The notes beneath the pieces were generated by a model, which ran no database searches, was not told the DNA's origin, and saw only the letters and a list, made by a program, of their open reading frames with translations. Positions 54,327 through 62,701 of a stretch of 64,000 nt of DNA are shown here, piece after piece. The DNA comes from Pseudomonadota bacterium. GTDB lineage: Bacteria; Pseudomonadota; Gammaproteobacteria; Pseudomonadales; Pseudohongiellaceae. The translations under genes and the position numbers were made by a program. The stretch lies in contig JAQCKF010000013.1 of assembly GCA_027592275.1 (NCBI GenBank), forward strand, positions 22,063 through 86,062, given 5' to 3'. Positions within the stretch are counted from its first letter, which is position 1. Each line of letters starts with the position of its first letter.

Positions 54327-54529
54327 AAACAACGGGCCTAGTATTATTATATTAGAAATTCTGGCGACAGACTGATCATAGTAAATGCGAGGCGACCTGC
54401 CAGTGCCGTCATTGTGCCCTATTTGCCGCCACTACTGATCCAAGGACTGTAATTTAAACGTATAAGGCGAATAACTCATTATCAACTGAAAGATGACCCA
54501 CAATATTTGAAAGGTCAGGAATTTAGTCC

Positions 54530-55405
54530 ATGATTAAACCACTTATTGGCATATTGGTAATTTTAATTATCAGCTGCACAATTGCTCTAGCCGGCAGCCA
54601 GGGCAGCATAGAGGCAAATGGCCTGCCTCTGTTTTTGATCTGTGCGAGCGTGGGATTCATACTTCACTGGATTGTTTTCGTTCCTTCCTTCATGGCGCAA
54701 ACTGAGCACTATTTCGATCTCACCGGATCCATCTCCTATGTCTCTACAATCATCGTAGCTTATTTGTTTCATCCCAATATGGATGCGCGCAGCCTAGTTG
54801 TCTGTGCACTCATTGCTATCTGGGCGATACGCTTAGGCAGTTTTCTATTCCTGCGCGTCAAGCGAGACGGCAAAGACCGACGCTTCGATGAAATTAAGAC
54901 TAAGTTCTTTCGCTATATGTTTACCTGGACACTGGGCGGGGCTTGGGTGTTCATCACCATGGCCGCTGGCCTCGCTGTCATTACTTCTTCCAATCAAGTT
55001 GCCTTGGACGGTTTCTTCTATGCGGGCGTTGCTTTGTGGGTGCTGGGATTCGGCATAGAAGTAATTGCCGACCGGCAGAAAGCCAAGTTTCGCAGGATTT
55101 CAGAAAACAAAGGAAAGTTCATAACAGAAGGACTATGGTCTATTTCCCGACATCCTAACTATTTCGGTGAGATCGTCCTCTGGCTCGGAATCGCCGTAGT
55201 CGCTCTGCCAACTTTAGTGGGCTGGCAGTATGTAACGCTTATATCCCCAATCTTCGTAGCATTCTTACTCATCAAGGTGAGCGGTGTAAAACTTCTGGAA
55301 ATAAGTGGCATGGAGCGCTGGGGAGATGACCCAGCCTACAGAAAGTATGTTGCCAGCACTCCCTCTCTCGTGCCATTCTCTGGAGGAAGCAAGAACACAC
55401 AATAG
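54530..55405 (+). CDS. DUF1295/ICMT-like membrane methyltransferase-reductase family protein
   Basis: 291 residues, about seven membrane segments. The C-terminal signature SISRHPNYFGEIVLWLGIAV (about 204-223) and the preceding ADRQKAKFRRISENKGKFITEGLW (split) are those of the steroid 5-alpha-reductase/ICMT-type DUF1295 group. These may reduce or methylate lipids or sterol-like molecules with a membrane-embedded active site. A ribosome site AGGAA lies upstream. It is divergent from the decayed gene and precedes the tannase-like gene by 22 bases. Confidence 0.87.
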   Translation: MIKPLIGILVILIISCTIALAGSQGSIEANGLPLFLICASVGFILHWIVFVPSFMAQTEHYFDLTGSISYVSTIIVAYLFHPNMDARSLVVCALIAIWAIRLGSFLFLRVKRDGKDRRFDEIKTKFFRYMFTWTLGGAWVFITMAAGLAVITSSNQVALDGFFYAGVALWVLGFGIEVIADRQKAKFRRISENKGKFITEGLWSISRHPNYFGEIVLWLGIAVVALPTLVGWQYVTLISPIFVAFLLIKVSGVKLLEISGMERWGDDPAYRKYVASTPSLVPFSGGSKNTQ

Positions 55406-55427
55406 GTCAGTATTGGGGGAGAAATGC

Positions 55428-57026
55428 ATGACTACACGAACCGCGCGGTTTCTGACAGGCAGCCTGCTTCTCCTGAGCGCCACTTCTCTATCGCTGCACA
55501 GCAGCGCACAGAGTCTGGCACAGGCAAACTTCAACGCCGCCGAGTCCTGCTCCGCGCTTAGCAATCTCAATATCCTAGACACTCGCATAACCCTAACCGA
55601 GATAGTTAATCAGGATTCGTTCACAGTGCCCGGGTCGGACAACGTGATGCAAGCTCCTGCATTCTGCAGGCTTGTCGGTGTAACAACTCCGGCAGTAAAT
55701 TTCGAAGTCTGGCTGCCACTCTCCGAATGGAACGGCAACTATCAGAGCGTAGGAAATGGCGGAATGGCTGGAACCATTAGTTATGCCTCGATGGCCAATG
55801 CACTTAGACGAGGTTATGCAACAGCAAGCACCGATACAGGCCATGAAGCAGGTCCGATTTCCTTCGACGCATCCTGGGCATCGGGCAGACCGGATCTAAT
55901 TGAAGACTTTGGTCACAGAGCACTGCATCTAACGACAGTGAACGCGAAGCAAGTTACCGAAGCTTTCTACCGAGCGCCGCCTGATTACTCCTACTACGTA
56001 GGCTGCTCCAAAGGAGGCCAGCAAGGCCTGATGGAGGCTCAGCGTTATCCGAACGATTTCGATGGCATCATCGCCGGCGACCCAGCAAACAATTGGACGC
56101 GATTCTACGCCGGCGCTCATCTGTGGTATTCACAAGCGCTGCTCGCAGATGAAGACAGTTATATTCCACCAAGCAAACTACCTGCACTTGGCAATGCAGT
56201 GAACGAAGCCTGCGATGCACTTGATGGTGTCAGCGATGGCATCTTGCAGAACCCACTCGCCTGCGAATTTAAGCCCGCTAGCTTGGCCTGCCCAATTGGT
56301 GTGGACAATGACAGCTGCCTGACTCTTAAACAGGTTGCCGCCGTAGAAAAAATTTGGTCCGGTGTAGAGGATTCTTCTGGAGAGCTTATCTACCCGGGCT
56401 TAGTCCCCGGTGGAGAAGCATCACGCGGATCCTGGTCTACCTGGGTGACGGGACGAGAGCCCTTTCAGTCCCTGCATTGGCGTGGCGGCGAGGGGTTCTT
56501 CCGCTGGTTCGTGTTCGACGATCCTGATTGGGATTTCCGGGATTTCGATTTCGATTCCGATCTGGACTATGCATTAGAAAAAGTGGGTAGTGCGGTTGAC
56601 TCGAATGACCCAGACCTGCGGCCATTCCGAGACAATGGCGGCAAGCTTATTGTCTATCATGGCTGGAGCGATCCAGACATCTCGCCTATTGCCTCCATCG
56701 ACTATTTCGACCGCGTTGTGGACGTTATTGCCCAGGAATCAGGAACGCAATCCGCACTTAGTGATACACAGGAGTTCTATCGACTGTTCATGGTGCCCGG
56801 CATGGCCCATTGTGCAGGCGGCCCGGGACCGGACCGATTCGATGCACTTACTGCACTTGAGAACTGGGTAGAGAGGGGTGTGGCGCCAGAGACTATGTTG
56901 GCCTCAAAAATTATCGATGATGAGGTCGTCCGCACACGACCGCTGTGTGTACATCCTGAGATGGCGACCTACAGCGGCAGTGGAGATTCTGACGATGCCG
57001 CCAGCTTTAGTTGCACGGCACCCTAG
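55428..57026 (+). CDS. Secreted tannase/feruloyl esterase family protein
   Basis: 532 residues from the ATG at 55428, which has GGGGGAG upstream; the frame stays open 123 bases further but only inside the preceding gene. Signal peptide LTGSLLLLSATSLSLHSSAQ. Serine-esterase motifs: FEVWLPLSEWNGNYQSVGNGGMAG (split), nucleophile YYVGCSKGGQQGLMEAQRYP (Ser in GCSKGG), Asp in VYHGWSDPDISP, and His in VPGMAHCAGGPGPDRFDA. The adjacent Cys near the Ser and His probably form the family's disulfide. It hydrolyses aromatic-acid esters from plant or algal matter. Confidence 0.92.
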   Translation: MTTRTARFLTGSLLLLSATSLSLHSSAQSLAQANFNAAESCSALSNLNILDTRITLTEIVNQDSFTVPGSDNVMQAPAFCRLVGVTTPAVNFEVWLPLSEWNGNYQSVGNGGMAGTISYASMANALRRGYATASTDTGHEAGPISFDASWASGRPDLIEDFGHRALHLTTVNAKQVTEAFYRAPPDYSYYVGCSKGGQQGLMEAQRYPNDFDGIIAGDPANNWTRFYAGAHLWYSQALLADEDSYIPPSKLPALGNAVNEACDALDGVSDGILQNPLACEFKPASLACPIGVDNDSCLTLKQVAAVEKIWSGVEDSSGELIYPGLVPGGEASRGSWSTWVTGREPFQSLHWRGGEGFFRWFVFDDPDWDFRDFDFDSDLDYALEKVGSAVDSNDPDLRPFRDNGGKLIVYHGWSDPDISPIASIDYFDRVVDVIAQESGTQSALSDTQEFYRLFMVPGMAHCAGGPGPDRFDALTALENWVERGVAPETMLASKIIDDEVVRTRPLCVHPEMATYSGSGDSDDAASFSCTAP

Positions 57027-57070
57027 CAGTACCGTAAATAGTTGTGACACCTATCGCGCTAAAAACACAA

Positions 57071-57226
57071 CTAGTCTGAATCCCCGCCTTTATTTGCATC
57101 CACGACTTCTTTGCTGCGCAGCAGACGACTTATAGTGTCCTGCACATCAATTTTCTTCTTCGCTTCCTCGGGATTTGACGCTTCAGTTACTTCGTTTTCT
57201 TTCTCGTCACCTGGTATTTCGCTCAT
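57071..57226 (-). CDS. Small charged protein (51 residues)
   Basis: ATG with GGAG eight bases upstream, running to TAG. Sequence is Glu/Lys rich at first (EIPGDEKENEVTEASNPEE), then AKKKIDVQDTISRLLRSKEV, a plausible amphipathic helix. No hydrophobic segment. It ends in DSD. It lies 58 bases after the XRE regulator on the same strand, so it may be the third gene of that unit. Codon composition is ordinary. Family not known. Confidence 0.5.
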   Translation of the reverse strand: MSEIPGDEKENEVTEASNPEEAKKKIDVQDTISRLLRSKEVVDANKGGDSD

Positions 57227-57284
57227 AACAGCTACTCCTAGTTTTTACACATTCTACTATTTATAGAGTGAGCTGTCTTTTCAA

Positions 57285-57497
57285 TTACTTGTGATAACTA
57301 AATACGCTTTCCAATGGCTCAGCGAAAACAGCGGCGATTCTAAATGCCACCTCGAGTGACGGGGAGTATTTGCCCAGTTCAATCGCATTGACAGTTTGTC
57401 TGGTTACTCCTATCTGCTTAGCAAGATCCAGTTGCGTCATGTCAGAATGTGCAGCACGTAACTCTCGTATGCGGTTACTTATAGGTAGCTCAGGCAT
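57285..57497 (-). CDS. Small XRE-family transcriptional regulator (YozG-like)
   Basis: 70 residues that are a single Cro/CI helix-turn-helix: NRIRELRAAHSDMTQLDLAKQIGVTRQTVNAIELGKYSPSLEVAFRIA (split) with recognition helix RQTVNAIE. Its ATG overlaps the stop of the membrane-protein gene upstream (TAATG), so translation is coupled. Such small XRE genes next to a membrane protein form a widespread regulator pair; the membrane partner may control or be controlled by it. Confidence 0.88.
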   Translation of the reverse strand: MPELPISNRIRELRAAHSDMTQLDLAKQIGVTRQTVNAIELGKYSPSLEVAFRIAAVFAEPLESVFSYHK

Positions 57498-57922
57498 TAG
57501 TAGCCCCTCCTATATTGCCTGATCAGCAATGACGCGCGGGTAATCTCCGCCACTATTATCGCTGCTAGATACAGCATGCCAAATCCCCAATTACCCGCGT
57601 GGATATGGATCATTGGGAAAGTGACAACGACAACTAAACAAATCAGAGTGAGATAAGCGATCCGAGATGCTTTATACGCGAAGAGCTGATCGCGCTCATC
57701 TAATGAAATGCCTGCATCCTCAGGAGAAAGTTTGCGCGCCGCTACTAGCAGCACACACTCCAGCGCAATAAATACAGCTATGGCGGTCGCTACAAGAGTC
57801 ATCAGATAGCCAATATTCGGGTTGGGCTGATGGTAGACATTAACCATATAAATGTAATAGGGAAGAAACACGACAAGCAGCGCAAATATTGTGACCCAAG
57901 CTCTCTTTTCACGAAAAGACAT
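57497..57922 (-). CDS. Four-helix membrane protein paired with the XRE regulator
   Basis: 141 residues, four hydrophobic segments (about 10-28, 37-57, 83-101, 107-125), and a short cytoplasmic loop AARKLSPEDAGISLDERDQLFAYKAS (split) between helices 2 and 3 that recalls the DUF2178-like group. Ends in TAATG overlap with the regulator start. Probably a sensor or partner of the XRE protein; function unproven. Confidence 0.75.
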   Translation of the reverse strand: MSFREKRAWVTIFALLVVFLPYYIYMVNVYHQPNPNIGYLMTLVATAIAVFIALECVLLVAARKLSPEDAGISLDERDQLFAYKASRIAYLTLICLVVVVTFPMIHIHAGNWGFGMLYLAAIIVAEITRASLLIRQYRRGY

Positions 57923-57974
57923 GCTGACACCTCTGATTCCAAATGAATATGTGAAGAATAGTTTTTTTTGATTT

Positions 57975-58391
57975 CTATGGGGGGCCTACGAGTGCCACGC
58001 TAAAATTAGCGCAACTCGCCAACACCTCGGGATCTTGAAGGATGATCTCAATCAATTGTCCCGGAATATCTTTTATGTGCACAACGAACGCTTTCGCATC
58101 GCCTCCGTATTCTTCTGAAGATCGCACTAGCGCAAAAACTTGTTCTTGGTAGGTTTCCAGATTCACATTCTCAGCACCTTCTGCAAATATCTCTACGGTT
58201 AGCGCATAAACATCATCGTAGAAGGGCTGTCCACACAATGCAAAATCGTTCTGGCGCATGCTTACGGTAGCAGGGGCGTCAGAGGCACTGTGCATCTGTT
58301 GAAACTGACTCCCACTCTGTGAATTAACTCCAAAATGAAACCCCACGAATGAAAGAAGAACCGCAAATAAACCAAGCAAGATAATTTTCAT
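57975..58391 (-). CDS. Exported or membrane-anchored hypothetical protein
   Basis: 138 residues with an N-terminal hydrophobic segment (IILLGLFAVLLSFVGFHFG) without a clear cleavage site. The remainder is acidic and holds two Cys (DFALCGQPFYDD and EVLASCANFSV), which might form a disulfide. No known family. Transcribed before the membrane-protein/XRE pair, 52 bases away, from the divergent region that carries operator-like repeats. Confidence 0.65.
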   Translation of the reverse strand: MKIILLGLFAVLLSFVGFHFGVNSQSGSQFQQMHSASDAPATVSMRQNDFALCGQPFYDDVYALTVEIFAEGAENVNLETYQEQVFALVRSSEEYGGDAKAFVVHIKDIPGQLIEIILQDPEVLASCANFSVALVGPP

Positions 58392-58450
58392 AGTGTAGAG
58401 CCCTCATTCCTAGTGAATAAAGTAAGCATGTTCATTAAAAATTCTAAATC

Positions 58451-58520
58451 CGTGTCTACTATATTTGACACGAGAGCATTCTAGACGGACATTGATCTCG
58501 TGTCTAATATTTTTTACACC
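58451..58520. promoter_or_regulatory. Two copies of a 22-bp operator-like motif before the carboxyltransferase gene
   Basis: Copies at 58451-58472 and 58499-58520 share 18 of 22 bases (CGTGTCTA, then an AT-rich centre, then ACAC). The first is itself a palindrome, CGTGTC/GACACG. GACACGAGA (58467-58475) and TCTCGTGTC (58496-58504) add a third symmetry between them. The site lies between divergent genes. The pattern fits tandem sites for a TetR- or GntR-like dimer; the regulator is not in the window. Confidence 0.5.
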
Positions 58521-58608
58521 ACCACAAGCCACTCCCCCAAAATCAGGGTATACCGGCTTGCACCCGATGCGGGATTACACTAACTTAGCGCAGCTAAAAG
58601 GAGAGAAC

Positions 58609-60168
58609 ATGAGCTGGAAAAATGAAGTAGATGAATTAAGACGCCGTGAAAAGTTGGCGGCTGCCATGGGCGGAGAAGAACGCATTCAGCGCCAACATGA
58701 CAATGGACGACTCACCGTAAGAGAACGTATCGATGCACTTGCCGACGCAAATTCCTTTCATGAAATCGGAGCCCTAGCGGGAAAAGCAACTTACAGCGAT
58801 GACGGTCAGCTGGAAGATTTCACTCCTTCGAATTTTGTTCTTGGTACAGCAAAAATAAACAACAGACGAGTCGTCATAGGTGGCGATGACTTCACTGTGC
58901 GCGGCGGGGCGGCCGACGCGAAGATTGGCGACAAATCAGGCTACGGCGAGCGCTATGCACTCGAGATGCGTCTACCCTTGGTAAGACTCATAGACGGCAG
59001 CGGCGGAGGTGGCTCGGTGAAGACACTAGAGATGGTCGGACATTCCTACGTCCCTGCCCTGCATGGATTCGAAACTACGATGCAGTTGATGGGGCACGTC
59101 CCTGTCGTCTGCGCCTGCATGGGCTCGGTAGCCGGACTCGGCGCAGTTCGCACCACCATCTCTCACTTCTCCTTGATGATTAAAGACACTAGCCAACTAT
59201 TTGTTGCCGGCCCGCCCGTTGTCGAGCGCGGTTTCGGCAAACCCATAGAGAAGAATGAGCTGGGTGGTTCAGATATCCATGCAAACGGCAGCGGTGCCGT
59301 AGACAACGAAGTGAAAACGGAGACTGAGGCTTTTGAGACTATTTCTCGTTTCCTATCCTACCTGCCACAGAACGTCTGGCAGGCTCCACCAAGAATACAG
59401 AACACAGATCCAATCGAGCGCAGAGACGAGTCCTTGCTGTCAGTCATCCCTAGAGATAGGCGCCAGATGTACCAAGTAAGGGAGATCATTAACTCCGTGG
59501 TTGACCTGGAATCGTTCTTCGAGATAAACCCCAATTATGGCGAATCACTGGTAGTTGGACTGGCGCGTCTAAACGGCTATTCGATCGGCATCATGGCAAA
59601 TGACACGCACCACCATGGCGGCGCGGTAAATGCCACGGCGTCGGAGAAGATGATGAGGTTCGTGGATCTTTGCGATACCTTTCACATCCCCATCCTCAAC
59701 TTAGTCGACAATCCTGGATTCCTGATTGGCCGGGCGGCCGAAGAAGAAGGCACTGTGCGAATTGGCAGCCGTGCCCTGATGGCCTGTTATCAAGCCTCCG
59801 TTCCCTGGGTCTCAGTCATTACTAGGCGCTGCTATGGGGTCGCCGGTGCGGGCCATGGCAATGCCGATCGGCTTAACCTGCGCTATGCATGGCCGTCGGC
59901 TGACTGGGGTTCATTGCCTATAGAGGGTGGTGTTCAGGCCGCCTACCGGCGAGACATCGAGGCTGCAGATGATCCCGACGCACGGCGGCGCGAACTTGAA
60001 GGGATGTTAGAGAAGTATCGCTCGCCATTTCGGACGGCTGAGGCGTTCGGTATAGAAGAAATTATAGACCCAAGAGACACCCGCGCGTTGCTCTGTGATT
60101 GGGCAGAGCTAGCCTACGAATTATTGCCTAGCCAACTCGGGCCAAAGGCGCGTACCCCGCGCCCGTAA
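58609..60168 (+). CDS. Acyl-CoA carboxyltransferase (biotin-dependent, beta subunit type)
   Basis: 519 residues from the ATG at 58609, which has AAGGAGAG just upstream; the open frame extends to 58465 but across the operator region. Motifs: ERIDALADANSFHEIGALAG, VVIGGDDFTVRGGAADAKIGDKSG (split), GSGGGGSVKTLEM (about 133-145), and VSVITRRCYGVAGAGHGN (about 404-421). These belong to the propionyl/methylcrotonyl/geranyl-CoA carboxylase beta group. No biotin carboxylase or carrier gene adjoins it, so partner or substrate are unknown. Confidence 0.9.
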   Translation: MSWKNEVDELRRREKLAAAMGGEERIQRQHDNGRLTVRERIDALADANSFHEIGALAGKATYSDDGQLEDFTPSNFVLGTAKINNRRVVIGGDDFTVRGGAADAKIGDKSGYGERYALEMRLPLVRLIDGSGGGGSVKTLEMVGHSYVPALHGFETTMQLMGHVPVVCACMGSVAGLGAVRTTISHFSLMIKDTSQLFVAGPPVVERGFGKPIEKNELGGSDIHANGSGAVDNEVKTETEAFETISRFLSYLPQNVWQAPPRIQNTDPIERRDESLLSVIPRDRRQMYQVREIINSVVDLESFFEINPNYGESLVVGLARLNGYSIGIMANDTHHHGGAVNATASEKMMRFVDLCDTFHIPILNLVDNPGFLIGRAAEEEGTVRIGSRALMACYQASVPWVSVITRRCYGVAGAGHGNADRLNLRYAWPSADWGSLPIEGGVQAAYRRDIEAADDPDARRRELEGMLEKYRSPFRTAEAFGIEEIIDPRDTRALLCDWAELAYELLPSQLGPKARTPRP

Positions 60169-60182
60169 GTCTTGATGAAGTG

Positions 60183-61388
60183 CTAATCGGCCGGCTCGAT
60201 TCTAAGCAAGGCGCCGTCTTCCTCATCGGTGAGTACGTACAGATAGCCATCGGGCCCTTGCCTAACATCTCTTACACGGTGCTTAAGTTCCGTTAGCATA
60301 CTCTCGCGACGGATTTCTTGCCCTCTGCTATTAAAGACAATCCGCTGTAAATGACCGGTACCGGGAATGCGTCCTTCCATCATGGCGCCAACAAATAAGT
60401 TTCCCTGCCATTTAGGAAAGTGTTCTCCAGTGTAAAACGTCAGAGCAGAGGGTGCTATGGAAGGCCACCACACTACTGTCGGACTCTCGAATTCTTCACG
60501 CCAAGGGGTTTGCGACACCCAGTCGCCGCGGTAATTTCGGCTATAAGAAGCGAGTGGCCAGCCGTAGTTCTTTCCAGGCAGTATGATATTCGCCTCGTCG
60601 CCACCCTGCGGGCCATTCTCGCTCGCCCAAAGTTGGCCGGTTTCAGGATGCACAGCCATGCCCAGCTGATTGCGATGGCCTACAGAATAAACCTCGGGAA
60701 GGTATTCCCCTGATTCGACGAAGGGATTGTCATCCGGAGCCGTTCCATCATCATTGAGGCGCAGCACCTTGCCGTAGTGCACATCTGGATCTTGCGCATA
60801 CTCGCCGGTGCCTAGGAACACGTAGGAGCCCCCAAGCGTCATCATCAACTTGCCGTCCGGTGCAAATATAAGTGCAGAGGCAGCGATACCACTATCGACT
60901 CCCTTAGCGACGAAAATCTCTTCCACGTTTTCGAGATTGCCTTCAACCAATCTTCCACGCACCAAGCTCACCGCTTGAATCGGTTCACCCTCGTGCATGA
61001 TGGCCTTGGTATGGGTCATATAGACAATCTGATCGTCATCAGGATGCACAGCGACTGCCATTAGTCCTGCGCGAAACACAGAGGAATAGACTTCGGGCAC
61101 ACCAGGGATATCGCGTTCTAGCAATTTTCCATCACGAATTACACGTAGCTTACCGGTGTAGCGCTCCGTAATTAGGATGTCGCCGTTATCGCGAAATGCC
61201 ATTCCCCAGGGATTCGCGAGACCAGTGGCAATAGGCACCACCTTAATCTGCCCCACTTCAAAGCTTGGCAGCAAGACAGGTTCAGTAATGGAAGGAGGCG
61301 CAACGAATGCATCCTGCGCCTTTACTGATACGCTGCAAGTTAGAAAAATAGCGAACAAAGTTATCGGAATTTTTTTTCTTGTATACAT
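60183..61388 (-). CDS. Soluble PQQ-dependent sugar (aldose/sorbosone) dehydrogenase
   Basis: 401 residues with signal peptide ITLFAIFLTCSVSVKA. Six-blade GDH-B type propeller. Conserved blocks are LANPWGMAFRDNGDILITERYTGKLRVI (split, about 56-84), KVLRLNDDGTAPDDNPFV, YSVGHRNQLGMAVHPETGQLWASENGPQGGDEANII (split) and KNYGWPLASYSRNYRG. This resembles E. coli YliI/Asd. It oxidises sugars in the periplasm. Ribosome site AGGAAAA is 20 bases from an eight-copy heptamer repeat in its leader. Confidence 0.92.
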   Translation of the reverse strand: MYTRKKIPITLFAIFLTCSVSVKAQDAFVAPPSITEPVLLPSFEVGQIKVVPIATGLANPWGMAFRDNGDILITERYTGKLRVIRDGKLLERDIPGVPEVYSSVFRAGLMAVAVHPDDDQIVYMTHTKAIMHEGEPIQAVSLVRGRLVEGNLENVEEIFVAKGVDSGIAASALIFAPDGKLMMTLGGSYVFLGTGEYAQDPDVHYGKVLRLNDDGTAPDDNPFVESGEYLPEVYSVGHRNQLGMAVHPETGQLWASENGPQGGDEANIILPGKNYGWPLASYSRNYRGDWVSQTPWREEFESPTVVWWPSIAPSALTFYTGEHFPKWQGNLFVGAMMEGRIPGTGHLQRIVFNSRGQEIRRESMLTELKHRVRDVRQGPDGYLYVLTDEEDGALLRIEPAD

Positions 61389-61408
61389 AACTTTTCCTGT
61401 TATTTTAA

Positions 61409-61464
61409 ATTTAGTATTTAGTATTTAGTATTTAGTATTTAGTATTTAGTATTTAGTATTTAGT
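61409..61464. repeat. Eight perfect copies of the heptamer ATTTAGT
   Basis: Fifty-six bases of exact ATTTAGT repeats (61409-61464). The run ends right at the DUF3500 stop codon and lies 20 bases upstream of the sugar-dehydrogenase start, in its leader or promoter. On the minus strand the unit is ACTAAAT. Such a run is prone to slippage and would change promoter spacing by 7 bp per copy. Confidence 0.95.
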
Positions 61465-62535
61465 CTAGTGCCGATGTCCTAGGCCATGTTCTGTAGCGAC
61501 CGCATCGTAATGCAGACGAATTAGATCTCTGCCAAAGTCTCCATTGAAATCACGCCAGACTAGATGAACGTGATTAGCATCGTTCTGTGTATTGTCATAC
61601 TCGATCAAAAAACTTCCGCCCTGAATTCGGTAGTAGTGCGCATCCCCCCGCTCAAAGCCGCCGATCCAGGCAAACTTAACAGCATCAATGCCGTCAGCCA
61701 TGATAGTCCGCAGCCGTTCACTGGCAACAACTTCGTTTTGGGCAGAAGCCACCTCCAAAATAATGGCGAGCAAAACCTCCTGTTGCTGCGAATCGAGCTG
61801 CCCGTAACTGATACCAACATCTTCCAGCGGCATTATCTGCTTCTGCGCCGCAGTAAAAATGTCGCGCGGCGCGTCACCGGACAGAACAGCCTCGCTCCTC
61901 TGCTTTTCGTTCAGCGAGTTAAGTAACTGCCTACCCATATCCTCTTCCGCTGCTAGCACTCTTGTCCCTTTCTTCTCACCCTCGCGCACTTCTGCAGGAT
62001 TACTCCCAAAAAATTGTGGCGTACTCGCGATTCCTGTTCCCTGAACAAAGGTCCAGTTGAATGCCAGATGGTGGCCTTCATAGCGAATCGCCCAAGCGTC
62101 GATCATGGAGGGTGTACCGAATACAGTAAGATAATACAAATCAGGATCGCGCACGAAGGGCCCGTTGGGCTCTAACACGGCGAGCACGTTTTCCAAGTCG
62201 CGCACGTTTTCAGTTTTCTGAAACCCCTTTGCGCTAAATAAAGTTTGTAGAAGTTCGCGCGCAGCTCGTAACTGTTTGGGGGTCAATTCCTTAAGCGTGA
62301 CTCCAGCGCGGGCACGCGGAATAAAATGCCAGTTCAAACGCTCCTCATCATTGAAATCGAAGCTCGCCCCTTCGCGCTGCTGCGTGTCCAGCCCGCTCAC
62401 GAAAAGATTACCCGCCGCTACTATGGCCTCACTCAGTTCTATTTGGGCCTGCTGTGCCGAAAGTGATTGAGCGAAGAGAATACCCGCAATGGTGAGGAGG
62501 CTTTGCAGCAAGCGTCGGCAATAGGGAAATAACAT
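61465..62535 (-). CDS. Secreted DUF3500 protein
   Basis: About 356 residues from the Met at 62535, with signal peptide LLQSLLTIAGILFAQSLSAQ (earlier in-frame Mets add non-signal sequence). DUF3500 features: DEERLNWHFIPRARAGVTLKELTP (split), DPDLYYLTVFG, WAIRYEGHHLAFNWTF, TPQFFGSNPAEV and a C-terminal DNTQNDANHVHLVWRDFNGDFGRDLI (split). The His/Glu-rich motifs (EGHHLAFN, NHVHLVWRD) hint at a metal site. Function of the family is not established. Ends at the heptamer repeat. Confidence 0.9.
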   Translation of the reverse strand: MLFPYCRRLLQSLLTIAGILFAQSLSAQQAQIELSEAIVAAGNLFVSGLDTQQREGASFDFNDEERLNWHFIPRARAGVTLKELTPKQLRAARELLQTLFSAKGFQKTENVRDLENVLAVLEPNGPFVRDPDLYYLTVFGTPSMIDAWAIRYEGHHLAFNWTFVQGTGIASTPQFFGSNPAEVREGEKKGTRVLAAEEDMGRQLLNSLNEKQRSEAVLSGDAPRDIFTAAQKQIMPLEDVGISYGQLDSQQQEVLLAIILEVASAQNEVVASERLRTIMADGIDAVKFAWIGGFERGDAHYYRIQGGSFLIEYDNTQNDANHVHLVWRDFNGDFGRDLIRLHYDAVATEHGLGHRH

Positions 62536-62701
62536 GGTAGGACTCCAACTCGTTATTGGTATATGAGCACTCCGAGTTCCACAGAATAGACCCGCAGCCC
62601 ACACCCGTCCAGTCAGCAATAATGGAGGGGAGTTGCAGAGAAATTGTTAGCGCAGACAATATCTGCGATAAAGGCCCTTTTTTTGGCAAGAGAGTCGATC
62701 C

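Noticed and set aside
61409..61464. CRISPR-like array
   Set aside because: The repeats are seven bases with no spacers and no cas genes; it is a simple tandem repeat.
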